64,000 bases of DNA, taken from assembly GCA_000233775.1 (NCBI GenBank), contig CP003096.1, forward strand, positions 1,328,501 to 1,392,500, given 5' to 3'. The position numbers and the translations under genes were made by a program. A model generated the notes under the pieces. That model was given only the letters and a program-made list of their open reading frames with translations, searched no databases and was not told the DNA's origin. This DNA is from Thermovirga lienii DSM 17291. GTDB taxonomy: Bacteria > Synergistota > Synergistia > Synergistales > Thermovirgaceae. The number at the start of each line of letters is the position of its first letter. The stretch's first letter is position 1. Shown here piece by piece: positions 27,228-34,447 of the stretch.

Positions 27228-28766
27228 TCATTGCTCCTTCTTAAGGTCGTCTGCCAGTTCCTGCAGCACATCCAGAATGGTTTCCCTTATCTCTTCTCTC
27301 GTGAGCGCCGCCTTCTCTTCCTCCTTCTGATCCTGTTCTATAACGAAGGAAGCTCCATCGGAGAGGTTAGTCAACCTTGCCAAGAACAAACTACCTTTAC
27401 CAATGATCATAGCCCTTTTCATTTCATTGGCCTTTATGGCATCACAAGCATGTCCTATGAAGGGAACACCCGAAGGAATATGCCCTTGAGTATGGGCAAA
27501 CCCTGGAATGCCCTTCGCTTTGACGAATTCGTTCATGGCGCTCTTCTCCAAACGCCCTTTCATGACAGCGAGTGCTGCAATCATTTTGAAATTAGCCAGA
27601 GGCACATCTCCTGCTCCAGCAGGCAACGTGATCTCAGGTATCTGCAACTCCGCTGCGTATTTGTCTACGTCGTTAAAATCCAGTCCCAATTTCTGAAGGG
27701 GCTCCCAGACCAAGGCGCTGGTTATGGCTTGCGGAGAGGCACCGGCTCCAACAGAGTGTTTCCCCAGTGCATCGAGCCTTATTACAGGATTTTCTCCATC
27801 TGATGGCCCCAAAAGAACGGCAAATCCGCCAAGACAATCCTCTAAAGCTGGCATACCTTTCTTCACGTGATCTCGGCTGTTCATGTAAAGCTTGGGCACT
27901 GCACCCCCTGCCAAGACAACCACGTTTTTCCTGGCTCCGCATGCAACCTGGCATGCGCCTGCAATGATCGCGTTCACGGGACCAGCGCAGAAGCTTCTGA
28001 CATCGCAGCCAGAGGCGTTGCTGCATCCAGCTATCTCCGCCACAGCCTTGGCGAAGTTGCCTCCACCTCTCTGGTTGGCATCTCCAGCTGCCTCCTCTGA
28101 GCACTCTATGACATAATCAATTTCTTCCGGTTTCAAACCTGCATTCTTCATCAAATGGAGCAAGGAAAGCACTCCTCCGGCCTTACAAGCTATGTTCTCC
28201 AGGAGGACATACGATGAAAGACACTCATCCGTCTCGTGCCCCCTCCTGCAGCATCCCACAAGCCTTTCACCCAAATATAAAGGAAGAGCCTCCTGCTCGC
28301 TTACTTCTTTTGATATCTCTTCTTCGGCATGTCCACTTTCAAGTCTCTTTAAGTGAGATTCATTCAAAAGGGGGTGTTTCTCCAACTTTCCCCTTATTTC
28401 TGCAGCGAAACTTTGCTCTAGCCATATTATGTCGAAGACATCACATATATCCATCAGCCCAATGAATTCGTCCTCGGGCATTATTTCCCCATATTTGCCA
28501 AAACGGTCGAAACTCTTCAATCTATTTTCGTACATAGGGCTAGGCTGCTGCTCCAGATCCGTTAAAGAAATGCCACCTATGTAGGCCTGGTTGGGAGCAT
28601 ATGCGCAAGCCTCTTCGAAACTTTGCATTTTACCCTTAAGGTTTCCTAAGAACTCCGTCTCTCCTCTCAAAACTCTCTCCGTGAAAGGAGTATTGCCGTA
28701 ATGAAAAGCCAGATTTGGAACGTGATTTAAGCAGTAAGAATAGCCTTTTATCGATGCTTTAGCCAT
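27228..28766 (-). CDS. grdC: Glycine reductase complex component C, beta subunit
   Basis: A 512-residue protein beginning MAKASIKGYSYCLNHVPNL, characteristic of GrdC. The body is related to beta-ketoacyl synthase III/thiolase folds, with a cysteine-containing segment GCDVRSFCAGPVNAI. Together with GrdD it releases acetyl phosphate, conserving energy from glycine reduction. GGAGGAGG lies just before ATG. A strong hairpin with a T run separates it from grdB and may lower read-through into grdCD. The C-terminal tail is Glu/Lys-rich. Confidence 0.94.
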   Translation of the reverse strand: MAKASIKGYSYCLNHVPNLAFHYGNTPFTERVLRGETEFLGNLKGKMQSFEEACAYAPNQAYIGGISLTDLEQQPSPMYENRLKSFDRFGKYGEIMPEDEFIGLMDICDVFDIIWLEQSFAAEIRGKLEKHPLLNESHLKRLESGHAEEEISKEVSEQEALPLYLGERLVGCCRRGHETDECLSSYVLLENIACKAGGVLSLLHLMKNAGLKPEEIDYVIECSEEAAGDANQRGGGNFAKAVAEIAGCSNASGCDVRSFCAGPVNAIIAGACQVACGARKNVVVLAGGAVPKLYMNSRDHVKKGMPALEDCLGGFAVLLGPSDGENPVIRLDALGKHSVGAGASPQAITSALVWEPLQKLGLDFNDVDKYAAELQIPEITLPAGAGDVPLANFKMIAALAVMKGRLEKSAMNEFVKAKGIPGFAHTQGHIPSGVPFIGHACDAIKANEMKRAMIIGKGSLFLARLTNLSDGASFVIEQDQKEEEKAALTREEIRETILDVLQELADDLKKEQ

Positions 28767-28785
28767 TTTGATTTCCTCCTCCTAA

Positions 28786-28822
28786 AAAAGGGAGGGGAAA
28801 GACACACTTCCCCCTCCCTTTT
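28786..28822 (-). terminator. Intercistronic hairpin between grdB and grdC
   Basis: Near-perfect stem AAAAGGGAGGGG / CCCCTCCCTTTT, loop of about 13 bases, with TTTTTT at its 3' side on the minus strand. It follows the grdB stop by six bases and precedes the grdC ribosome site. It could be a partial terminator or an mRNA-processing/stability element setting component B to component C ratio. Confidence 0.65.
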
Positions 28823-28827
28823 AAATG

Positions 28828-30135
28828 TTAATCATTAAACACAGTTTGGTCTTCCACCTCTGTCTGAAGAGCCTTGAGGGCCTTCATTACGAGATGCTTG
28901 CGTATCGCTTTCTCTTCTTCTTTGGTTTTTGTTGGATCTCCTAAAGGATGAGGTATAGCAACGGCAGGAACTATTCTGTTAGCTCCTACAGTCAAGGAAA
29001 TGGGTACTATCGTGCAGACATGAACCACAGGCAAACCTGCTCTTTCAATTTCTTTTACGATCGTTGCACCGCAACGAGTACAGGTTCCTCAGGTCGAAGT
29101 CACTATTACTGCATTGACGTTGGCATCTTTCAGTTTCTGCGCAATCTCGGCTCCAAATTTCTTAGCGTTCGCAACAGAAGTTCCGTTACCAACTGTTGAA
29201 TAGTATACCTCATGGAACTTTTTAATGACCCCTTCTTTCTCCAACTCCCTCATGACATCCACCGGAAGAACCCGGTTAGGATCCTCATTGGCATACGTGG
29301 GATCATATCCGCCATGAGCAGTCTCATGAGTCTCAGAGGTGATAGTCTCCATTCCTGCCAGACTGTACTCACCATACTTGGACGCGCTGGACGCCTCAAT
29401 ATGATCGGGGTTGCCCTTGGGAACAATTCCTCCCGATGTCACCAAAGCCACAGTGGCTTCGGCCATATTTGTTATAGGAGGATTGGGTGGCACCCTATCA
29501 AACACGGGCATTGGATACTCCGTAACGTACGGCTCGCCCTTAAGTTTTTTCACGAACATCTCCACTGCCCTTGCAGCGCCTATTTTGTCTGCAAAGTAGT
29601 TGATCCTTACGCCCTTAGGAATATAACCCTCTTCCTCTGGTCTCCCTATGGGCTCTCCACGAAGCTGTTTGAGTAGGAGCTTAGCCATTACAGGTATGGC
29701 ATCCTTCATGCCCCTGGCGCTATCCGCCGTCTTTACTATGTATGTTGCCTTCCTGAACATATCGACACCGGGGTTCTCCTCGTACATACCAGTGACAGTG
29801 GGTATGCCAAGCTCTTTGGCAACAGCTTCGCAAACTGCGCCGCAGGCCGTACCGTACCTACCGGCATTAAAAGCCGGACCTGCTACCAGGGCATCTGGCT
29901 TGAATCCCGCAATAAGCTCAAGAATCTGCTTCTTTGCCTCCTCTATATTGTCGGCAAAGTAGGAATCTCCACATATAATCGTTCCTACAATTTCTGCCTC
30001 ACCGCCAAGGGCAGCATTAAGCGCCATCCCGGGCCCTACTGCACCATCTCGTGCCTCAGGCTTGTAGTCAGCTTTTTCTTCTCCTCCAACACCAGCAAAA
30101 AACTGGTTTATGTAATGCACTACTCGATACGCCAT
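28828..30135 (-). CDS. grdB: Glycine reductase component B gamma subunit, selenoprotein
   Basis: A 435-residue selenoprotein read through an in-frame TGA at 29089-29091 (codon 349). The context is VTST-Sec-GTCTRCG, matching the known Sec position of GrdB (about 350). Upstream it begins MAYRVVHYINQFFAGVGGEE; downstream it continues PVVHVCTIVPISLTVGANRI. Conventional gene finding splits it into two pieces, but the reading frame is continuous and the sequence after TGA is conserved GrdB. A 7-bp hairpin 11 bases after TGA is a plausible bacterial SECIS. GrdB with the GrdE-derived subunits binds glycine as a Schiff base and passes the carboxymethyl group to GrdA. The neighbouring grdE fits glycine rather than sarcosine or betaine reductase. 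Confidence 0.95.
29061..29077 (-). promoter_or_regulatory. SECIS-like hairpin of grdB
   Basis: Minus strand TCGTTGC-GGT-GCAACGA: perfect 7-bp stem, three-base GGU loop, starting 11 bases after the Sec TGA. Bacterial SECIS elements lie within the coding sequence just after UGA and need a G in the apical loop for SelB. Confidence 0.75.
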
Positions 30136-30166
30136 TCTTCCCCCCCCTTCCGCAGATATCTGTTGT

Positions 30167-30643
30167 CTAAAGGGAATATTTGCTGTACTGCTCTCTTATC
30201 TTTTTAACCGCTTCAGCAAGTGCTTCAGTGTCAAGGACCATCTCCATCATGCCAATCTGTTCTTCCCAGATGGAGGGGTCAGCCTCTTCCTTGATTTCCT
30301 GCTCGAAAACATGATATACGGCGAGTCCCAACGAGACTCCTGCCAATGGACCTGCAAAGGTCGGATCACCGTTTGTGACGGTCTCAGCATATATCTCGGC
30401 CCCTTCTGGATCGGAAGAACCCAATACCACAACTACGTTCTCTGGGCCAAATTTTTCTGCTGCATCCTTAACCCTCTGCTGGTTCTGCAGGTCCATCGCT
30501 CCTGCAGCCGTTCAGACGAAACATTCTGTTACGGAGAAAACTATATCAGCACCGCTGTTTTTCAAGCTCTCCTCCATAGCCGGCCCGGCGACGCCGTCGC
30601 GCTCTCCTAGGAGGATCAGCTTTTTCCCCGCTAGCTTACCCAT
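30167..30643 (-). CDS. grdA: Glycine reductase selenoprotein A
   Basis: A 158-residue selenoprotein with in-frame TGA at 30512-30514, codon 44. The motif is CFV[11 protein letters not shown], exactly the CxxU redox site of GrdA, where Sec44 is known. Translation begins [17 protein letters not shown] at ATG 30643 with AGGAGGTG six bases upstream. GrdA accepts the carboxymethyl group from component B on selenium, hands it to component C as a thioester and is re-reduced by thioredoxin. Without Sec decoding only a 109-residue C-terminal piece would be called, missing the active site. Followed by a SECIS-like hairpin. Confidence 0.96.
30485..30507 (-). promoter_or_regulatory. SECIS-like hairpin of grdA
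   Basis: Minus strand CTGCAGG-AGCGATGGA-CCTGCAG: perfect 7-bp stem with a nine-base, G-containing loop, four bases after the Sec TGA. Confidence 0.7.
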
Positions 30644-30689
30644 GACTTACACCTCCTGTCTTTAATCTTTAAAGTCCTAACCTAAAACA

Positions 30690-31976
30690 TTAACCTGTGT
30701 AAGCAGCTATCCTATTGAAACCAAGCTCACTGGTGGCACCAGTTATTGCCTGAATTTCCGTTTCAATGGAGCCGTCTTCTCTAAGGGAGCCGTCGAAACC
30801 TCCTGCTATTACGTCAGCATACTCTGGGAAACCAATGACCTTGTCCATCTTCGGTAGCACAACCACTTCGTTTGCGTTACCAGCGGTAACCACTGCATCA
30901 GCCTCAGGGCAGGCATCAGCAAGGGATTGGCTTGCACCATCCCTACCTGCATATTCATCAGTCAAAAGAACCGTTTTGATGCCCGCCTTTTCTGCCTTGC
31001 GACAGTTCATTATCAGGTCTGTATCTGGGTTCCCAAATCCTTCTTCGGTGATTATGAGCCCATCAACCCCTAAAAGCCTGGCAAGTTTTACCGCATAGGA
31101 GGAGCTTCTCTTCTTATCTGCAAGTGTAGTGTTCTCGTTGGTGATTATGCACCCAACAAAATTGAAATCCTTGCCATGCCTTGCGTACATTTCCTTTATA
31201 ACAGGGTTGTTGAGATGAGAATAAGTGTTGTTCTTGTCGCAGGCGGAGACGCAGTTGCCAGAAATAATTGCTCCATCCATTACTTCGTTGGGGTGTATTA
31301 GCGTGGGCAATATCTTTTTAGCATCTACTCCATAAACATAGGTGTCATGGAGCAACCCCTGGGATTGCAGCATGTAAAGATATGCCACCTTAGGAAGGCC
31401 CTCATGGGACTTCATGGCCTCGGCAAAGCAAGGTAGCTCATAAACCTCCACATCATCGGCCTTTGCCCCTTTTGCGGCACAGGCCAAATAATAAGCCACC
31501 TTCAAACCGGCCACGCGGCAAGCAGCTTCATAGTCATGCTTCTCAAGCCCTTCTTTGGGTTCAAAAACCAAAACAACGTTATTTGTCTTGGAGAAAGGAG
31601 TGTACTCCGCGCCAGGGCCTGACATGTCGATGATTCCTTCCTGGAACCCGACTATTTTGCCACATGTCACGACTGCAGCGCCGGAAAGCACCAAAGTTTT
31701 ACCATAACCCACTGTATCCACATCGCCTATGAATCCAGGGAAAACTTCGTTCTCCCCTTCGAGTTTGCATCGGGGTTCAACGACATCCTTTACAGGCATG
31801 ATCCTTACGCTTTCTCCAGGTCTAGCGAGGTCGACAGATACTTTAACGAAACGTTCATCCTCTAAAAGCATTTTTTCTATTTCTTCTTTGTTAATGTATA
31901 GTACGCCCCCATCAAAAGAAGTCTTCTCCCCCCACTGTAAATCCTTTACTTTCACCTTATGCAGTTCTAACCTCAA
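30690..31976 (-). CDS. grdE: Glycine reductase component B alpha/beta proprotein
   Basis: A 428-residue GrdE proprotein. It is known to be cleaved before a cysteine that becomes the pyruvoyl group binding glycine. The site SGN-CVSACDKN is present, and with the start chosen here the cysteine is residue 242, the position reported for the clostridial proteins. Start: TTG 31976, eight bases after GGAGG, giving MRLELHKVKVKDLQ, which resembles known GrdE N-termini; a TTG two codons earlier is too close to the ribosome site. The C-terminal QAITGATSELGFNRIAAYTG is typical. Substrate specificity: glycine. Confidence 0.94.
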   Translation of the reverse strand: MRLELHKVKVKDLQWGEKTSFDGGVLYINKEEIEKMLLEDERFVKVSVDLARPGESVRIMPVKDVVEPRCKLEGENEVFPGFIGDVDTVGYGKTLVLSGAAVVTCGKIVGFQEGIIDMSGPGAEYTPFSKTNNVVLVFEPKEGLEKHDYEAACRVAGLKVAYYLACAAKGAKADDVEVYELPCFAEAMKSHEGLPKVAYLYMLQSQGLLHDTYVYGVDAKKILPTLIHPNEVMDGAIISGNCVSACDKNNTYSHLNNPVIKEMYARHGKDFNFVGCIITNENTTLADKKRSSSYAVKLARLLGVDGLIITEEGFGNPDTDLIMNCRKAEKAGIKTVLLTDEYAGRDGASQSLADACPEADAVVTAGNANEVVVLPKMDKVIGFPEYADVIAGGFDGSLREDGSIETEIQAITGATSELGFNRIAAYTG

Positions 31977-32011
31977 ACTCAATCCCTCCTTTCATTGTCG
32001 TATTCTTTCTA

Positions 32012-32329
32012 CTAGAGCAGCTTTTCCACTCTCTCCCTTATGGCCTCAGGTGTAACATCCCCGCCTGTGATCCTGTCCTTCAATTCCCCATCTTTGTAGA
32101 AAAGGAACGTAGGAACGCCCATCACTCTGAGGGAAATCACCAATCTCCTGTTTTCTGCCACATTGAGCTTGCAAAACTTAACCTTGCCTTCGTATTCCTT
32201 TGCAAGCTCCTCAACCTGAGGCATCAACGCCAAACAAGGACCGCACTTTGGCCCCCACAGGTCTACCACTACTGGCAGTTCGCTTTTGATAACTTCGTCC
32301 TCAAAATTATCCTTGTTTACCTCTATCAT
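32012..32329 (-). CDS. trxA: Thioredoxin of the glycine reductase system
   Basis: A 105-residue thioredoxin. The redox site is WGPKCGPC (CGPC), preceded by the usual hydrophobic strand VVVDLW, and the cis-proline motif MGVPTFLFY is present. It supplies electrons to re-reduce GrdA after acetyl transfer, which explains its place between grdX and grdE. Start ATG 32329 is eight bases after AGGAGG. No thioredoxin reductase gene is in this operon or window, so the electron donor must be encoded elsewhere. Confidence 0.93.
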   Translation of the reverse strand: MIEVNKDNFEDEVIKSELPVVVDLWGPKCGPCLALMPQVEELAKEYEGKVKFCKLNVAENRRLVISLRVMGVPTFLFYKDGELKDRITGGDVTPEAIRERVEKLL

Positions 32330-32395
32330 CTCTTTCACCTCCTTTTAAAAATCTTTCTGATCGCTCCACATCGGAGCGCCTTTTAACAATTCCAG

Positions 32396-32830
32396 CTATG
32401 CTGTATTAAGCTTTATCCCGTATCTTTCCAAGTTAACTGACACAAGGTACAAATCTAGGGTAGCAAAATCATCAAGAATCTCTTGGGAAAAATGTTTGAA
32501 CGAAAGGGGATTTGCTCCCTCAGGGAAACCAGAGGAAAATCGTTGGATACTACCTTCTATTAGCTGCAGTGATTCCAAATCCACCTGATGAAACTTGTGA
32601 TCCTCTACCGCTTTGCGGCCAAGAAGTATAGTTCTGTAAGGTTGCTGTTTCGGAGTAAAATTACCGTAAAGGGGATGATTTAGAAGGGTCCACCCTAAGT
32701 GTATGTAGTCTCTCGCTTTCTCAAAAACAGATAAAGCACCACCACTGACTAGCTCGAGGCAAGAAGAAACCTTACCTTCGAGCAGAGGATTGTTCGAAAC
32801 GACCTTATATTCTTTGTATTCGTCGAACAT
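32396..32830 (-). CDS. grdX: GrdX protein
   Basis: A 144-residue protein recognised as GrdX by its N-terminal YKVVSNNPL, the HPLYGNFTPKQQPYRT segment and its position as first gene of a grd operon. Its function is not established; regulation or assembly of the glycine reductase complex has been suggested from gene order only. Its ribosome site (GGGGG, 32838-32842) lies in one arm of a helix that the riboswitch could open or close. ATG 32830. Confidence 0.88.
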   Translation of the reverse strand: MFDEYKEYKVVSNNPLLEGKVSSCLELVSGGALSVFEKARDYIHLGWTLLNHPLYGNFTPKQQPYRTILLGRKAVEDHKFHQVDLESLQLIEGSIQRFSSGFPEGANPLSFKHFSQEILDDFATLDLYLVSVNLERYGIKLNTA

Positions 32831-32835
32831 TGGAA

Positions 32836-32863
32836 AACCCCCTATTACTTGAATAGGTGGGTT
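32836..32863 (-). promoter_or_regulatory. Helix masking the grdX ribosome-binding site
   Basis: Minus strand AACCCACCTATT and AATAGGGGGTT pair over 11 bp with one bulge and a five-base loop. The 3' arm contains the grdX Shine-Dalgarno. No T run follows, so control is probably at translation start rather than termination. Confidence 0.6.
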
Positions 32864-33023
32864 CTCTGTTCCTGCGATGCCACAAGAGACAGAGGGGCAT
32901 CGTGTTCAGAGACTCGTCCAGCCGCAATCCTTTAGCCTGAGAGTTTCCCCCAGCAACCTTCCGCTAGGGTTGCACCTTCGGCGCCTCTTTTATCCCTTAC
33001 AGGGCAGAGGTCTCTCTTGCGGC
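32862..33023 (-). promoter_or_regulatory. Glycine riboswitch, one full aptamer plus degenerate second stem
   Basis: On the minus strand the leader of grdX has the glycine aptamer core: outer stem GCCGCAA / TTGCGGC (33017-33023 with 32921-32927), GAGAGACC, GCGCCGAAGGTGCAA (32970-32984) and GGAAACTCTCAGGC (32935-32948). Only one complete aptamer is present. Downstream a stem TCTCTG / CAGAGA enclosing GATGCC / GGCATC (32863-32912) lacks the core bases and looks like the ghost aptamer found in single-aptamer glycine riboswitches. It is followed by the helix masking the grdX ribosome site. Glycine binding would be expected to switch the operon on. Confidence 0.9.
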
Positions 33024-33046
33024 CTTCATCCGAACCTAGCAAGTGT

Positions 33047-33075
33047 ATTTTTGCACAAATACCTCTGTCGGTCAA
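33047..33075 (-). promoter_or_regulatory. Promoter of the grd operon
   Basis: Minus strand TTGACC (33070-33075) and AAAAAT (33047-33052) with 17 bases between and an extended TG just before the -10. Transcription would begin shortly before the riboswitch. The IS element begins 20 bases upstream of the -35. Confidence 0.5.
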
Positions 33076-33079
33076 CCGA

Positions 33080-33094
33080 TTTTGTTGAATTTAA
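33080..33094. repeat. Left target-site duplication of the IS
   Basis: TTTTGTTGAATTTAA, repeated identically at 34375-34389 on the other side of the element. Confidence 0.85.
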
Positions 33095-34374
33095 TGTAGA
33101 TGAGCCTATATTTCGTTCCGTCTACTTTGGTAAAGTGAAAGAGATAATGGAAAAGGCGGGTACCTCTCCTTTATACTGGTGCTGCAACAACAACCAAAAC
33201 AAAGGAAAAAGGAGGTAACCCGCCATGACTTCATTATACCAGCGACTAAAGGAATCAGGGAATCCCAAAGCCCCTATGGAAGTTATATGCGACTTGATAG
33301 AAAAAGGTAAAACAGCCAAAGAAATAGCTAACATCATGGGAATTACTGAAAGATGGGTTAGAACATTGATGAAACGGAAAAAAGATGGCCTATCTGCCAA
33401 AGAATTATTGCACAAAAAAGGTCCCAGATCCCCTCATCCAAAAAGAACTAAACCTCACATCGAAGCTTTGGTTATTGAAACTCAACAGAAAACCAACATG
33501 GGTCCTAGAAGACTTGCAAGAGAGCTGAAAAGAACCCTCAATCTGAATATATCTTCCTACACCATCAGAAACATCTTACGCAGAAACAACGTTAAAACTA
33601 AAAAAGTACGTTCTAGAAACGGAAATAAACGCTACTATGCCAACCTAAACCACTGGGAAGCCCTACAATACTTCCAGATCGATTCAAAACATATAGCAGA
33701 CGCAAAGACTCTCCCACCAAAAGCATATGCTGCCCTGTTTAAATACAGGCTTCCCAAATACCAATTTACCGCTATCGATATCAAAACAAGAATGAGAATC
33801 TTATGCTTCTCCGATGAATGCTCTTTCGCAAATGGCTTCTCCTTCATACTTTACATCGCCTTCCTCATGCGGGCTTTGGGCATCAGACATAGAATGTTCT
33901 TCCAAACTGACAACGGGAGCGAATTCGGCGGATCTGAAGAAAGCAGAAAAAGAAAAATATTGCAGGAAAAATTCCTAGAACCCTTAGGCGTTACTCTCCT
34001 CTCCATACCAAAAGGAGAAAAAGAAGCCCAAGGTTTTGTGGAACGAAGTCATCGCACCGATGATGAGGAATTCTACATACCTGCACTACCTCACATAACA
34101 TCCCGAAAGGTCTTTATGACTTCTGCCGCAAGCTGGGTAAAATATTACAATCAAAAACGATCTCATGGAGGCAGAGATATGAACGGGAAAACTCCAAAGG
34201 AAAAAATATTTGAACTCTCACTAGTCAGTTCTAAAGCCGCTACTTCCATACCCCCTATACTCTTGGACAAAGTAAACACCTTTATACTAAAAATGGTGGG
34301 AGCTCAAAACATCTCCTGGGACTCCCACCATCTCCTTCAACTAATTAAACGGAAGCAATTTGTGGCCCCTTACA
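33095..34374 (+). mobile_element. IS481-like insertion sequence, 1280 bp
   Basis: Ends are imperfect inverted repeats of about 30 bp: TGTAGATGAGCC at 33095 and TGTAAGGGGCC inward from 34374, about two thirds identical when one gap is allowed. The element is flanked by a perfect 15-bp direct repeat. It carries one DDE transposase. TGT termini and a long target duplication fit the IS481 group; the family name is inferred. The perfect duplication implies recent insertion. It lies between the terminator of the NSS transporter and the grd promoter. Confidence 0.85.
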
Positions 34375-34397
34375 TTTTGTTGAATTTAAAAACGTAA
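33225..34397 (+). CDS. DDE transposase, IS481-like
   Basis: A 390-residue transposase. An N-terminal helix-turn-helix region (KEIANIMGITERWVRTL) is followed by an integrase core with acidic residues in FQIDSKH, QTDNGSEF and GFVERSHRT. The second D and E are separated by 43 residues, more than the usual 34-35, because of a charged insertion after GSEFGG. AGGAGG lies nine bases before ATG. The stop lies outside the right inverted repeat: the last six residues (LLNLKT) are encoded by the target duplication and flanking DNA. It is otherwise intact and probably active. Confidence 0.9.
   Translation: MTSLYQRLKESGNPKAPMEVICDLIEKGKTAKEIANIMGITERWVRTLMKRKKDGLSAKELLHKKGPRSPHPKRTKPHIEALVIETQQKTNMGPRRLARELKRTLNLNISSYTIRNILRRNNVKTKKVRSRNGNKRYYANLNHWEALQYFQIDSKHIADAKTLPPKAYAALFKYRLPKYQFTAIDIKTRMRILCFSDECSFANGFSFILYIAFLMRALGIRHRMFFQTDNGSEFGGSEESRKRKILQEKFLEPLGVTLLSIPKGEKEAQGFVERSHRTDDEEFYIPALPHITSRKVFMTSAASWVKYYNQKRSHGGRDMNGKTPKEKIFELSLVSSKAATSIPPILLDKVNTFILKMVGAQNISWDSHHLLQLIKRKQFVAPYILLNLKT
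34375..34389. repeat. Right target-site duplication of the IS
   Basis: TTTTGTTGAATTTAA, identical to 33080-33094. It also encodes the end of the transposase frame. Confidence 0.85.
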
Positions 34398-34426
34398 GAG
34401 CCGGCCCTTCTAGGGCCGGCTCTTAC
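34394..34426 (-). terminator. Terminator of the NSS transporter gene
   Basis: Perfect 15-bp stem GTAAGAGCCGGCCCT / AGGGCCGGCTCTTAC with a three-base loop, followed on the minus strand by GTTTTT. It lies 22 bases after the stop at 34448. On the plus strand it would also stop transcripts leaving the IS only weakly, as no T run follows. Confidence 0.88.
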
Positions 34427-34447
34427 ACGGCTATGACTACTTTTTCA

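Noticed and set aside
28828-30643. TGA codons in grdA and grdB read as frameshifts or broken genes
   Set aside because: Both TGA codons sit at the known selenocysteine positions, with conserved sequence continuing in the same frame and hairpins just after.
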